DNA of 59,589 nucleotides from Patescibacteria group bacterium (GTDB taxonomy: Bacteria; Patescibacteria; Microgenomatia; Levybacterales; UBA12049). Below, in pieces: positions 9,290 through 18,721 of this stretch. Location: assembly GCA_023381035.1 (NCBI GenBank), contig JAMCTK010000069.1, positions 1 through 59,589 on the forward strand, written 5' to 3'. Under the pieces are notes generated by a model. The model had not been told where the DNA came from. It did not search any database and saw only the letters and a list, made by a program, of their open reading frames with translations. The position numbers were made by a program, and so were the translations under genes. Positions within the stretch are counted from its first letter, which is position 1; each line of letters starts with the position of its first letter.

Positions 9290-9765
9290 CTTCTCTCCCC
9301 TATTAGTTTTGCAAAATCCTGTGCTTGTTTGTAATTAGGATCTAGTAAAACAGCTTTCCTAATATACTTTCTTGATTTATTAATATTTCCCAGTCTATAT
9401 TCCAAAATGGCTAGGCGTAAATAGCCTTCTTTAAAACTGGGATAAGTCTGTATCTTTTTTTCTAATCCGCTAATTTCTTGTCTAATATTTTCTTTCTGAT
9501 ATGAAAGCTCAAAATATCTCTGGCTTTTCTGATAAACATCCATGCCTACAAAAACTAATACCACTAATAAAGCTAAATAAGCGGCTGGAAAAACTAACTT
9601 CCTTAACCATACCGCTAAAAATAAAAAGGGCTTTTCGGTAATAAATCGGGAATTCTTCGGTAATTCATTCCCTTTTATCTTTTTTTGAGTCGGTTTGGCT
9701 GAAAAGACAACCTTTTCTGAAGATTTTTTCTTAAACTTTTTGGGCTTTTTCTTTAATTTGGCCAT
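9286..9765 (-). CDS. Membrane-anchored TPR-like protein
   Basis: 159 residues. The N-terminal 50 are very Lys-rich (KLKKKPKKFKKKSS), followed by one transmembrane helix near residues 55-75 (FPAAYLALLVVLVFVGMDVY), a short coiled coil and a tetratricopeptide-like pair (YPSFKEGYLRLAILEYRLGN, SRKYIRKAVLLDPNYKQAQ). The positively charged N-terminus should be cytoplasmic and the TPR external. It overlaps valS by 13 bases and is the last gene of the long minus-strand run. Function is unknown; protein-protein contact at the envelope is inferred from the TPR. Confidence 0.65.
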   Translation of the reverse strand: MAKLKKKPKKFKKKSSEKVVFSAKPTQKKIKGNELPKNSRFITEKPFLFLAVWLRKLVFPAAYLALLVVLVFVGMDVYQKSQRYFELSYQKENIRQEISGLEKKIQTYPSFKEGYLRLAILEYRLGNINKSRKYIRKAVLLDPNYKQAQDFAKLIGERS

Positions 9766-11867
9766 GATGAAACGATTAATTGCTTATCTGATTTCCAGAG
9801 TTGTTTATTAATCTCTTCTGTTATAAATGGCATGAAGGGGTGCAAAAGTTTTAAAAGAACTAAATATGATGTTGTTAAAACATTAAATGAATCCTGATTG
9901 ATCCTTGTCTTAACGTCTTCTATATACTTATCTGCAAATTGGTGCCACGCAAAATCATAAAGATTTTGAGCCGCATGGTTAAAATCATAATTATCCAAAA
10001 GTTTTGTAATCTCTTTTACTAACTGTTCTATTTTTTCAATCATGAGTTTGTCTCCTGGTTGCAACATTTTTTTGTTTAATTCTTTAAAGTCAATGTTTTG
10101 AATTTTTAGAGCAGGATTTTGTATTTGCTGCATTTGAATAAATCTCCCCATATTCCAAAGCTTATTGGAAAAATTACGCATTGCTTGAAGTTTTGGGTAT
10201 GAAAGCGCCTGATCGTTCCCCAAAGCTGTTCCATAAACAAGAGCAAGCCTTACAGAGTCTGCCCCGTACTGATCAACAACTTCAAGGGGATTTACAACAT
10301 TGCCTTTTGATTTGCTCATTTTTTTACCATATGGATCGTTTACAAGTCCATGAAGAACAACATCCTTAAAAGGAACTTGTTTCGTAAGGTAAAAGCCAAG
10401 CATGATCATCCTCGAAACCCAAGCAGGTAAAATATCATATCCTGTTTCCATAACCGAGGTTGGATAAAACTTATTAAAGTCATCAGCTTCTCCTGTTTTC
10501 AAGGTCACGATTGGCCACTGTCCTGAAGAAAACCAAGTATCAAATGTGTCTGGATCTTGCGTTAACTCTTTGGATCCGCACTTACATTCTCGAGGCTTAT
10601 CTCCCTCGGTTATAATCCACTCATTGCACTTTTCACACTTCCAAGCGGGAATTCTAATCCCCCACACAATCTGCCGGGAAACATTCCAATCCTTAAGATT
10701 TTCCATCCATTGGAAATAACGTTTTTCAAAGTTTTTAGGATAAAACTTTATTTTGTCTTCTTTAACAACTTTTATCCCGTCTTTAGCAAGTTTTTCTGTC
10801 TTTATATACCATTGCTCTAGAGGAAGCGGTTCTATTGGATTTTTGCATTTATAGCAAAGGCCAATCCTGTGCACGTACTCATCATCAATTTTCTCGATCA
10901 AACCTTTTTCTTGCATTTCTTCAACAACAGCTTTTCTTGCCTGCTTTACGTATAGTCCTGCAAACTTGCCTGCTTTTTCGTTCATCTTTCCATCATGGTT
11001 TATAACTTGAACCATTGGCAAATTATGTCTTTTAGCAACTTCAAAATCGTCAAAATCATGCGCCGGCGTAATCTTAACAACTCCTGTTCCAAATTCGGGA
11101 TCAACCATTTTGTCTGCAACCACTTTTATCTTAGCCTTCCCTAAAACCGTTTCAATCTCTAGTTCTTTACCTACGTATTTTTCATAACGTTTATCACTGG
11201 GATTAACTGCGACAGCAGTATCTCCAAACTTTGTCTCTGGACGAGTTGTTGCTAAAACAAGTGGTCCGTATTTTAGATAGTAAAGAGGGTTTTTTCTTTC
11301 TTCATAAACAACTTCTAGATCTGAAAAGCTGGTTCCATCAAAAGTACAATAATTAACCAAACGGTCTCCCCTATAGACCAAGCCGTCATCTGCTAATTTC
11401 TTAAACGCTTTGTAAACTAGAGCCACGATGTCTTTGTCTAGTGGAAATTTTTCCCTAGACCAGTCTACAGAAAAGCCAAGTTTTCTTAATTGGTCTTCCA
11501 TATTGGATTTATTTTTCATAACATAGTCCAAAATCTTTTCGTAAAGCTCCTCTCTTGTGTAATCAAAACGGGATTTTCCTTCAGCTTGAAGCTTTTTCTC
11601 AAAAACAAACTGCGTCTCAAAACCTGCATGATCTGCACCAGGCAAAAACAATGCCGAGTCCCCTTTCATCCGATGATATCTTATTAAAATATCTTCCAGG
11701 CACATCATGGCATGACCAAAGTGAAGATTGCCATTGGCGTTTGGAGGAGGAAGAATTATGCAATAAGGATTTCCTTTTGAATTAACTTCTGGTTTAAAAT
11801 AACCTCTTTTTTCCCAATCCTTATAAATTTTTTCTTCTACTTTTTTATTGTCGTATATCTTGTCCAT
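9753..11867 (-). CDS. valS: Valyl-tRNA synthetase, short form
   Basis: Charges tRNA-Val. The class-I signature appears as PPPNANGNLHFGHAMM (HFGH in place of HIGH), and the KMSKS motif is KKMSKSKGN. The Val/Ile editing domain (CP1) spans about residues 190-310 (TRPETKFGDTAVAV). A zinc-binding stretch CEKCNEW...CKCGS lies near residue 415. At 704 residues it is far shorter than the usual 880-950: the anticodon-binding helices are present (HPFMPFITEEI) but the C-terminal coiled coil is absent and CP1 is trimmed. A TATAAT box sits 10 bases before the ATG. Overlaps the TPR gene downstream. Confidence 0.95.
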   Translation of the reverse strand: MDKIYDNKKVEEKIYKDWEKRGYFKPEVNSKGNPYCIILPPPNANGNLHFGHAMMCLEDILIRYHRMKGDSALFLPGADHAGFETQFVFEKKLQAEGKSRFDYTREELYEKILDYVMKNKSNMEDQLRKLGFSVDWSREKFPLDKDIVALVYKAFKKLADDGLVYRGDRLVNYCTFDGTSFSDLEVVYEERKNPLYYLKYGPLVLATTRPETKFGDTAVAVNPSDKRYEKYVGKELEIETVLGKAKIKVVADKMVDPEFGTGVVKITPAHDFDDFEVAKRHNLPMVQVINHDGKMNEKAGKFAGLYVKQARKAVVEEMQEKGLIEKIDDEYVHRIGLCYKCKNPIEPLPLEQWYIKTEKLAKDGIKVVKEDKIKFYPKNFEKRYFQWMENLKDWNVSRQIVWGIRIPAWKCEKCNEWIITEGDKPRECKCGSKELTQDPDTFDTWFSSGQWPIVTLKTGEADDFNKFYPTSVMETGYDILPAWVSRMIMLGFYLTKQVPFKDVVLHGLVNDPYGKKMSKSKGNVVNPLEVVDQYGADSVRLALVYGTALGNDQALSYPKLQAMRNFSNKLWNMGRFIQMQQIQNPALKIQNIDFKELNKKMLQPGDKLMIEKIEQLVKEITKLLDNYDFNHAAQNLYDFAWHQFADKYIEDVKTRINQDSFNVLTTSYLVLLKLLHPFMPFITEEINKQLWKSDKQLIVSSWPN

Positions 11868-11897
11868 TTGCTTAAGGATTATAACAAATTCCCTTTT

Positions 11898-14555
11898 CTA
11901 TTTCTTTGCTATGTTAAGGTTTATTATTTTATCTTTATTAAGATCTGACGCCAGCACTGCGGAAGTTAAATTATTGCTTATTCCATTTGTACCGCTTGTT
12001 ATTTCGTATCCTGCAGGAGCTTGAAATGTAAAAACAAAAGGATACATATCAACTCCTGGTTGCTTAAATAATTTTTGACTATAAATAAATTTGCTTTTCT
12101 TTAGGTTTATTTTTTGATTAAGAGAATAAGAGACGTTTACAGAAATGCTTTTTTTAGATGGAACTGTAATGAGAAATCCAATAACATCCTTTCCTTCTTG
12201 AGAAGTTTTTTCTACCTCTAGTCCTACGGGCGGCTTAAAATTTTTTGCTTCATATTTACGGTAATCTGTAATTGCTGAAATAATGTTTTGCTTTACGCCG
12301 CTAATTTTAATTTCAGAAAGATTTGAGTTTGCCGGCAAAATAAATCTGACATAATTCACATAGTCTCCTCCCGGCCATACATTGCTATTGTTTTTCAAGA
12401 CCAATTCTGTTTCTTCTGATATTTTTCCATTGGTATCGATTTTTACCTTCTGACTCATGCTTCTTGAAATGAAATAATTTGCTTTATTTGCTCCTAAGTT
12501 TGCTTCGCTAATCCCTAGAAAATCAAGAACAGTGTCGTCCTCAATTTTTCTGCTATCCCATAGGGAAGACGTCCAATTATTAGCAACAAATAAATTTTGA
12601 ATGCTTGAATTATTAAATGAGAAAAGTAAATGTTTTTCTGGTAAGGAATCGTTAAATGCTTTTATTAATTTGGTATATGAGATATTATTCCCTTGTTCGA
12701 GACGCAAAACCATTGAATTAAACAAGGATCTTAGGAAATCTTTTTTCTGTGTTGAACCAGGAAAGAAGTTTTTCTCAACATGTGACTCAGTAATAAGAAA
12801 AAAGTTTTCAGGGGTAACGGTTTCCTTATAATCGGGAACGTAAATAGGACCTGTTGCCTCTAATAACTTTTTAAGCATTCCCAAATCAATTGCGATAACT
12901 CCATCTACTTTTTCTCCGGTTTCTAATGCATACATAAAAGCAACTTTTGAAGCTGCTTTTGAAAAATCAACATCGAAATTGCTGTCTCTCATATAAAGGT
13001 GTGGTACTTCCAAATATCTTCTGATTTGGAAAGGTGGCTCGACATGTCCCTTCAAAAGACCATCGGCATCATAAACATCATGTATTTTTAACTCCTCTAA
13101 TTTTCCGTTTTCAACGTTAAGAACCGCATATGACCCAATAAATCCTCCTCCGGGACGAAGCTCCATGTTATTTTGAAACAGCACTAAATATTTTCTTTTC
13201 CCCATAAGACCAAGAAAGTCTGGCAAAACATCTATTGATGATGATGCAAAAGTAAAAAGCTCAGGGTATTTTTGGATAGTAGCCGATATTTCCGAATTCT
13301 CCAACTTTTCTCTCTGTAAAAAAATTAAGAAATCTTTTAAGTTCAGATGGCCTGATCGAAAATCTTCAGTCGCGTTTTTGCTCGTTCCTGCTAAAAGAAC
13401 ACGATAAGAATTTAATGCAAGGACAAAGGAGCGAATTCCCTCAGATCCTTTCTCTCCTCTGTTAATATTTTCTAAAAACAAATTCAGCTTATTCTCCTGA
13501 TTTAAAACTTTTGCCTGAAATCTTAATAACGGTTCTGTTTTTTTTGCAATCGTAAAACTTTTTTCTGCCAGAAAGGTGTTTCTATAAGCAGCAGATACTT
13601 CTCCTTTTTCGATATTTCTAATTGAATCTGTCAAAGATCTAAGACCAAGATATGAAAAAAACGCAGTAAACAGAACTGGCAAAACAAGAATAAGGACAAC
13701 TGTTGATGCAAGCATGACAGGAAACATCTTTTTATTTTTATATTTTTTATTTGTAACCTGATTGCTGATCTCATTTATTTCTTGTTTGCCACTGTGAGAG
13801 TTTTCTATAGCAATTTTATTCAATGTATCTTCGGGAAAGATAAATTTTGCCTGTCGATAAATTAAAGGTGCTTGTTTGTTTTTGTTTTCTTTCGAAAAAT
13901 CTAATTTTAAGTTTGGATTTTGCGCAAGGAAAGCTTTTGCAAATGACAACATTGTTATTTCATGGTTAGGAAACATGTTGTAAATTTTATTTTCTAGATC
14001 TGTTCCAAAAGCAACTTCCATTATTCCTGAAATTAAATCATTAAAAGTGGCCGGGTATAAAGGTTCCAACCCTGATCCGGGAAGACATATTTTTCCGGAT
14101 TTATTCATCTTGTGAATAATGTAATTTAGGTTGTTAGAGAAAAAAGAACTGTTTTTACAAACTACGTCTCCATATAGAGCGACTTTACTTTTTTTATAAT
14201 TGTCAAAAATTAAATCTATCAGTCCTTTTTTTATCTCATAAATATTAGCTATATATGTAAAAGGAATGTTCTCGTCTTTTGCTTTTTTTAGAAATGATGG
14301 TAAGGCATCGCGAGTAGAAAAAATATCATCATCAACAACAAAAACATGTGAATAGGGATTATCGGGTATTAATGGAAATTTATTTTTATAGGGTATGTGG
14401 ATTATGTTGTTTTTATAAACTTGTTTTTGGCTCACAAAGACAACAAGTGCTTCGCCTGATAATTGGATCGATAATGTTTCTCCAATAACGCCAACTTTAT
14501 CAACTATAAGCACTGGCAAAGGGGTTTTCTTTTCAGTTAGCAAGGCAGGATTCAT
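11898..14555 (-). CDS. DUF4012 protein with N-terminal Rossmann-like domain
   Basis: 885 residues. The N-terminal 230 residues look like a degenerate sugar-nucleotide epimerase-type Rossmann fold (VLIVDKVGVIGETLSIQL; KICLPGSGLEPLYPATFNDLISGIMEV) with no clear catalytic Tyr-Lys pair. A transmembrane helix follows at about residues 275-300 (FPVMLASTVVLILVLPVLFTA). The large external region includes the DUF4012 core (YLVLFQNNMELRPGGGFIGSYAVL) and a C-terminal beta-rich portion. DUF4012 proteins are widespread in CPR and Gram-positive bacteria near polysaccharide genes, and their function is unknown. Here the gene follows a flippase and an O-antigen ligase-like gene, supporting a role in cell-surface polymer work. 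Confidence 0.75.
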   Translation of the reverse strand: MNPALLTEKKTPLPVLIVDKVGVIGETLSIQLSGEALVVFVSQKQVYKNNIIHIPYKNKFPLIPDNPYSHVFVVDDDIFSTRDALPSFLKKAKDENIPFTYIANIYEIKKGLIDLIFDNYKKSKVALYGDVVCKNSSFFSNNLNYIIHKMNKSGKICLPGSGLEPLYPATFNDLISGIMEVAFGTDLENKIYNMFPNHEITMLSFAKAFLAQNPNLKLDFSKENKNKQAPLIYRQAKFIFPEDTLNKIAIENSHSGKQEINEISNQVTNKKYKNKKMFPVMLASTVVLILVLPVLFTAFFSYLGLRSLTDSIRNIEKGEVSAAYRNTFLAEKSFTIAKKTEPLLRFQAKVLNQENKLNLFLENINRGEKGSEGIRSFVLALNSYRVLLAGTSKNATEDFRSGHLNLKDFLIFLQREKLENSEISATIQKYPELFTFASSSIDVLPDFLGLMGKRKYLVLFQNNMELRPGGGFIGSYAVLNVENGKLEELKIHDVYDADGLLKGHVEPPFQIRRYLEVPHLYMRDSNFDVDFSKAASKVAFMYALETGEKVDGVIAIDLGMLKKLLEATGPIYVPDYKETVTPENFFLITESHVEKNFFPGSTQKKDFLRSLFNSMVLRLEQGNNISYTKLIKAFNDSLPEKHLLFSFNNSSIQNLFVANNWTSSLWDSRKIEDDTVLDFLGISEANLGANKANYFISRSMSQKVKIDTNGKISEETELVLKNNSNVWPGGDYVNYVRFILPANSNLSEIKISGVKQNIISAITDYRKYEAKNFKPPVGLEVEKTSQEGKDVIGFLITVPSKKSISVNVSYSLNQKINLKKSKFIYSQKLFKQPGVDMYPFVFTFQAPAGYEITSGTNGISNNLTSAVLASDLNKDKIINLNIAKK

Positions 14556-14558
14556 GTC

Positions 14559-14579
14559 AATCTAATTGTAAATTAGATT
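14559..14579. repeat. Perfect 9-bp inverted repeat filling the rnhA-DUF4012 gap
   Basis: AATCTAATT, a 3-base spacer, then AATTAGATT. It runs from the rnhA stop codon to 4 bases before the DUF4012 start. The RNA hairpin would be AT-rich with a 3-base loop and no U tract, so it is not a good intrinsic terminator. It could be an operator or a structure that limits entry to the downstream start. Confidence 0.5.
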
Positions 14580-15000
14580 AGATCTTATTGTCCAGAGCAA
14601 GGTTAACAAGAGCATCAGCTTTCTTGTTTTTTTCCCGAGGAATTTGGAAATAGCTAACCCCTATCTCAAGAAGCGCTTCTTTTTCTCTAACCATAAACAC
14701 AAGCTTTCTAATATTTTCGTTTTTTACTTTGTATAATCCAACAAGCTGGGAATATGCCAGCTGAGAATCGACAAAAATAGTTACTTTTGCATTTTTTTCT
14801 ATTTTATTTTTTTGGCTACATAACCACTCAAGAGCCCTAACTATTGCTAGATATTCCGCAGTGTTATTTGTTGCAACTCCAATTTTTTCACCAATGCTTA
14901 TTAACTCTTTGCCGTTTTCGTCTTCAGCATAAACCCCAATTCCTGCTGGACCGGGATTTCCTCTAGCTCCTCCATCAGTAAAAATTAAAATGTTTTTCAT
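14578..15000 (-). CDS. rnhA: Ribonuclease HI-type protein
   Basis: Degrades RNA in RNA-DNA hybrids. 140 residues with the RNase HI catalytic acids in place: Asp in IFTDGGARGNPGPAG, Glu in NNTAEYLA, Asp in IFVDSQLAYSQL and the final Asp in NKKADALVN. The sequence is closest to the short RVT_3-type RNase H of bacteria and archaea, which lacks the basic protrusion. It overlaps the flippase stop by 4 bases (ATGA), so it is cotranscribed with the polysaccharide genes, which is probably only a consequence of compaction. Confidence 0.88.
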   Translation of the reverse strand: MKNILIFTDGGARGNPGPAGIGVYAEDENGKELISIGEKIGVATNNTAEYLAIVRALEWLCSQKNKIEKNAKVTIFVDSQLAYSQLVGLYKVKNENIRKLVFMVREKEALLEIGVSYFQIPREKNKKADALVNLALDNKI

Positions 15001-16238
15001 CTTTGAACTTCCTGTTCTAGTATAATTTTAAGATTGAACAATGAAACTAATAATACAACAAAAACTATGGTTTCGGAAATACCCGTAATAACTGCAGATG
15101 CAAAATAAGAATATTTTGGAATAAAAATTAAGTTAAGCACAACATTTACTACAGCTGAAACAAAGTATATGTACATTAAGAATTTTTGTCTTTCTAAAGA
15201 GATAAAAATCCACTGCAGAAAACTTGTCGCGAAAAAAATTGGTAGTGACAACAATAAAATTTTAAAAGGCAAAACCGCTTCTAGATATTCTGTTTTTATC
15301 ATTGCAAAAAGGGGAGAGATGAACCAAAAAGGAATCACAAATATAATACCTGCACATAAGAAGACTAAAAGATAGGTTTTTGTTAAGGCGTTGAATTTTC
15401 GAAAATTTTTCTTGTTCTGGAGAAGCAAAGGGTAAATTGAATTTGATAAGAAGAGCGGCAAGGCGATAAGAAAATCAAAAAATTTATAGGAAAGACCGTA
15501 AATTCCAACTTCTTTTGATTCCTTAAAAAAAGCGAGTAGAAAAGTATCTGCTCTAAAATAAACCAAGTTAAAAATTAGCATAATGCTTAAAGGCAACGCT
15601 TTTATAATAATTCTTTTTGAAAATTGATAATCCATTTTAATCGGCAGTACGGATTTCTTTAAAAATATCATTGCAAAAAAAGCAGTAATACCTCCTCCTA
15701 ATAGAAGAGCAAAGATTGTCGTTGTCAAAGAAGAAAAAACTGTAGTTGAAAAATAAACTGCCGCTAGGTTAATTAAAGATCCAATTATTATCGCCAGCAT
15801 GTAAAAGAAATAGGTTAGTTTTTTTTGAAACAAGGCGCTGGTCGATAAAATAATTGCTTGACTAAAAAAAGAAAAAGAGAATATAAATATTCCAAGCTTT
15901 ACGTTTTCTGAAAAACCCGTATTAAGAAGGAGGTTATAAGGAAGAAAAAAAGCAATTGCGTTTGTAATCAAAAACGTTATGAAAGCAATTAAAACCCTTA
16001 AGTAGAAAAGATCTTTATACTTAGATTCACCATTTTCCTCCTGAAGAAAAACCGCATTTAATCCTAAATCAATTGCCAAATAGAAGAAGGCGGTAAAAGT
16101 TGTAATTTTGACAAAGTCGCCATATCCTGCAGCACCAAAACTTTTTGCTATTAAGATGGTTATTAAAAAACCAGTCCCGGCTGTAAAAATCTTTGCGATT
16201 GTTTGGAAGAAAGTGTTTTTTGCTATTACTTGATGCAC
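14997..16238 (-). CDS. Polysaccharide flippase (Wzx/MATE-like)
   Basis: 413 residues with about twelve hydrophobic helices spread evenly, beginning KIFTAGTGFLITILIAKSFGAAGYGDF. That opening segment is characteristic of polysaccharide-biosynthesis flippases (Wzx/RfbX, MOP superfamily). It would move lipid-linked sugar units across the cytoplasmic membrane. It lies 15 bases downstream of an O-antigen ligase/polymerase-like gene, giving a flippase-ligase pair, but no glycosyltransferases are adjacent. Substrate unknown. Confidence 0.85.
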   Translation of the reverse strand: MHQVIAKNTFFQTIAKIFTAGTGFLITILIAKSFGAAGYGDFVKITTFTAFFYLAIDLGLNAVFLQEENGESKYKDLFYLRVLIAFITFLITNAIAFFLPYNLLLNTGFSENVKLGIFIFSFSFFSQAIILSTSALFQKKLTYFFYMLAIIIGSLINLAAVYFSTTVFSSLTTTIFALLLGGGITAFFAMIFLKKSVLPIKMDYQFSKRIIIKALPLSIMLIFNLVYFRADTFLLAFFKESKEVGIYGLSYKFFDFLIALPLFLSNSIYPLLLQNKKNFRKFNALTKTYLLVFLCAGIIFVIPFWFISPLFAMIKTEYLEAVLPFKILLLSLPIFFATSFLQWIFISLERQKFLMYIYFVSAVVNVVLNLIFIPKYSYFASAVITGISETIVFVVLLVSLFNLKIILEQEVQR

Positions 16239-16253
16239 TTTTTTATTTTAGCA

Positions 16254-17570
16254 CTATCTTCTTGCCCAACAAAAAGCAAAAACTAAAGTCAGAATAATCT
16301 GACCTTGTTGAAGCGTAATTAGATAATGATCAAGAAATCCTAAAAACAAAACCGAGAAAAAAAGATAATAATAAAATCTTTTGTCATTTAAGCTTTTCGT
16401 TATCTGTGTAAATGTATTAAGTAAAAATTTAACAAAAACAAAAAAACCTAAAATTCCCGATTGAACTAAAATCAGCAAATAAATATTGTGTGGTGGTTGT
16501 ACTAGAAGTATTTTGTTATTTAAAAAAGAAGGGATGTAGTATAAATAATTATTCAAACCAACTCCAAGTAATGGATGATTTAAAAAAGTCTGAGAAGCAC
16601 TTAATGCCAGGTCGTATCTTTGAATGAATGATTCTTGACTGAATTGAGAAAAAATATAACGTGAAGAGAAGGGGATAAAGGGAATCAAGAGAATCAAGAA
16701 AATTAAAATGAAAAGTAAGCCAATCAGTAACTTAAATCTTTTTTTTATTTTTAAAAAAAATTCAATTAGTAAAATTACAATCCACAGAAAAAAGGCTGTT
16801 CTGCTTAATGTTATAAAAAGAGCTATAGATCCAATCATCAAGGTTAAGACGTAATAACCCTTAATGCTTTTCCTATTTGTTTTTGAAATTGCCACAAGTA
16901 TCACAATCATTCCTAAGACAAGAAATCCCGCTAAAACATTGGGATGAGAAAAAGTTGCATATGGCCTTAAAACCAGCTGGCCATTTATCGACGCATTAGC
17001 AACGCCAGGAGTTAAGCTCGTAAAATTTCTTTCTCCTAAGAAATATAAAAATGAACCAAACGAACCGTGATTAAAAAATTGAGCAATTGCTAGAATGCTC
17101 TCAAAAAGAACAGTGAAAGAAAATATGCTAAATGCCTTGTGGCCAAGTTTAATTTTTTTTGCAACTATCAAACCCAAAAACACGTACTCTAATAATTTTA
17201 AAAACCCGTAAAAAAAAGCATATATGTTGCTGGCAACAATAATTCCGAGAGCAAAAGGGGAGATAAATAAGATTGTTTTAAAATTTATAAATTTCTTGCC
17301 ATTGGTAAAAATGTAGAAAAAAATAATTGCAAAAATTATTACGTCGGTAAAATATAAAGTAGGGGAAAGATAGTCGCTTCTGATTCCGTAAACAAAAGAA
17401 AAGTCCGGCCAAAAATGTTTCCCTAATTGGGTCGGCAAGAAGATAAGCAGAAGAAAAAAAAGAGCTTGCAGTAGATTAACTCTTGGGTTTAACAACAAGG
17501 ACCCTGTCTTTTCCTTCACCAACTGACTCTGACTCAACTTCTTCATCATCTTGGAAAAGCATATGAACAA
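16254..17570 (-). CDS. O-antigen ligase/polymerase-like membrane protein (Wzy_C family)
   Basis: 438 residues if translated from the first ATG, with about eleven transmembrane helices. The Wzy_C/WaaL region shows LSRTAFFLWIV, a long outer loop with NHPLLGVGLNNYLYYIP, and the conserved PHNIYLLILVQSGILG. Such proteins join or polymerise lipid-linked glycans on the outer face of the membrane. The first 95 bases of this frame overlap jag in another frame, which is unusually long. A TTG codon at 17498 (residue 25), giving only a 23-base overlap, may be the true start. Substrate unknown. Confidence 0.75.
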   Translation of the reverse strand: MFICFSKMMKKLSQSQLVKEKTGSLLLNPRVNLLQALFFLLLIFLPTQLGKHFWPDFSFVYGIRSDYLSPTLYFTDVIIFAIIFFYIFTNGKKFINFKTILFISPFALGIIVASNIYAFFYGFLKLLEYVFLGLIVAKKIKLGHKAFSIFSFTVLFESILAIAQFFNHGSFGSFLYFLGERNFTSLTPGVANASINGQLVLRPYATFSHPNVLAGFLVLGMIVILVAISKTNRKSIKGYYVLTLMIGSIALFITLSRTAFFLWIVILLIEFFLKIKKRFKLLIGLLFILIFLILLIPFIPFSSRYIFSQFSQESFIQRYDLALSASQTFLNHPLLGVGLNNYLYYIPSFLNNKILLVQPPHNIYLLILVQSGILGFFVFVKFLLNTFTQITKSLNDKRFYYYLFFSVLFLGFLDHYLITLQQGQIILTLVFAFCWARR

Positions 17571-17931
17571 CTCTTCTTTCCCAGGATTTTAGATCATATA
17601 AATGAACTTCTTTGTTTTCGCTGATTACTTTTTGCTTCGTTTCATCTGCAAGTTTTTCCAACCATTCTGATCGGTTCTTTTTATAGTCTCCAACCTCAAG
17701 GGAAACCCTTTTGAAAGATCCTATTTTTTTAGAGATACAAAGAGACATGATTAACTGAAGAGATTCCAACGTATCTCCGTGATGACCTATGACCATTCCG
17801 CTATCTGGAGTATCTAAGCTGACGCTAATAAGTTCTTCTGTTTCAGCAATAGCAGCACTACCTTCAATTTGTAGCAATTTTAACAACTCTTCTACTGTTT
17901 CTTTAATAATTTTTTCGTTATTTTCTGTCAT
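17476..17931 (-). CDS. jag: Jag/KhpB-type RNA-binding protein
   Basis: 151 residues. A KH domain (SGMVIGHHGDTLESLQLIMSL, GxxG loop IGHHGD) is followed by an R3H domain (ERRVVHMLFQ) near the C-terminus. KhpB/Jag proteins bind mRNAs and act with KhpA in cell division and elongation in Gram-positive bacteria. The N-terminal Jag_N domain of Firmicute proteins is absent. A strong Shine-Dalgarno site (GGAAGGAG, ending 7 bases before the ATG) lies inside the 3' end of yidC. Position after yidC is the conserved order around many bacterial origins. Confidence 0.9.
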   Translation of the reverse strand: MTENNEKIIKETVEELLKLLQIEGSAAIAETEELISVSLDTPDSGMVIGHHGDTLESLQLIMSLCISKKIGSFKRVSLEVGDYKKNRSEWLEKLADETKQKVISENKEVHLYDLKSWERRVVHMLFQDDEEVESESVGEGKDRVLVVKPKS

Positions 17932-18721
17932 AATATTTCTCCTTCCAATCTTTTAGTCCACCTAATCCTGCAATTTTGTATTGCTGTATGATACCAAAAA
18001 TTGTAAAAGTATTCCAGTATAAAGAAAGTCCAATTGGAAAACCGTATGAGAAGAAAGCGATCATCGCGGGAAAAATGTAAAGAGACTGGGATTGAAATAC
18101 AGTTGCAAAATCATCTTTCTTTTTTGGATCTTTTTTCTTTGCTGAGATTTCAGCTGCTTGCGGAAGCATCATTTTTGATTGAACAAACTGAAAAAAACCT
18201 GTTAGTAAGGGCACAAGCAAAATCAAGATCCAAATTGAATCCAGGCTTATCAACTGATTAGGAGCTTTTCCTAGAGGAAGTCCAAAAAATGTTGGATCCC
18301 ATGATTGAGAAAGCTTGAGCGAACTAAAATAAAGCTGGCGATTAATTTCATGCACTACCTTCTCTGGAGCAAGCTTCACAACGCTTTGCAAAACTGAATA
18401 TAATCCCCAAATTATTGGAAGCTGAATTATGACAGGAAGACATCCTGCAGCAGGATTTACTCCATGCTCTTTGTATAGTTTCAATGTTTCCTGTTGAAGT
18501 CTTTTTGAATCATTTTTATGTTGGTCTTTAAGTTTTGAGAGATGAGGATTTAAATCCTGCATTTTTTTCGATGCTTTTAACTGGGCTGATATAAAAGGGT
18601 AAAGAATAATTCTTATTAAAATAGTAAGTCCGATAATGGCAAAGCCGAGAGCATAAGGAACATGCAGGAACATCAATCCTTGATAGATTATGATTAAAAT
18701 GTTTGTAATAAATTGTGTCAT
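17918..18721 (-). CDS. yidC: Membrane protein insertase YidC/OxaA
   Basis: 267 residues. Inserts proteins into the cytoplasmic membrane. It has the conserved five-helix core: a first helix after GLMFLHVPYALGF, a positively charged hairpin (SAQLKASKKMQDLNPHLSKLK), then PAAGCLPVIIQLPIIWGLYSVL and the pair near residues 160-190 and 215-240 (FPIGLSLYWNTFTIF). The large periplasmic domain of Gram-negative YidC is absent, so it is the short Gram-positive/Oxa1 form. It overlaps yidD by 1 base (TAATG) and jag by 14 bases. Confidence 0.95.
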   Translation of the reverse strand: MTQFITNILIIIYQGLMFLHVPYALGFAIIGLTILIRIILYPFISAQLKASKKMQDLNPHLSKLKDQHKNDSKRLQQETLKLYKEHGVNPAAGCLPVIIQLPIIWGLYSVLQSVVKLAPEKVVHEINRQLYFSSLKLSQSWDPTFFGLPLGKAPNQLISLDSIWILILLVPLLTGFFQFVQSKMMLPQAAEISAKKKDPKKKDDFATVFQSQSLYIFPAMIAFFSYGFPIGLSLYWNTFTIFGIIQQYKIAGLGGLKDWKEKYYDRK

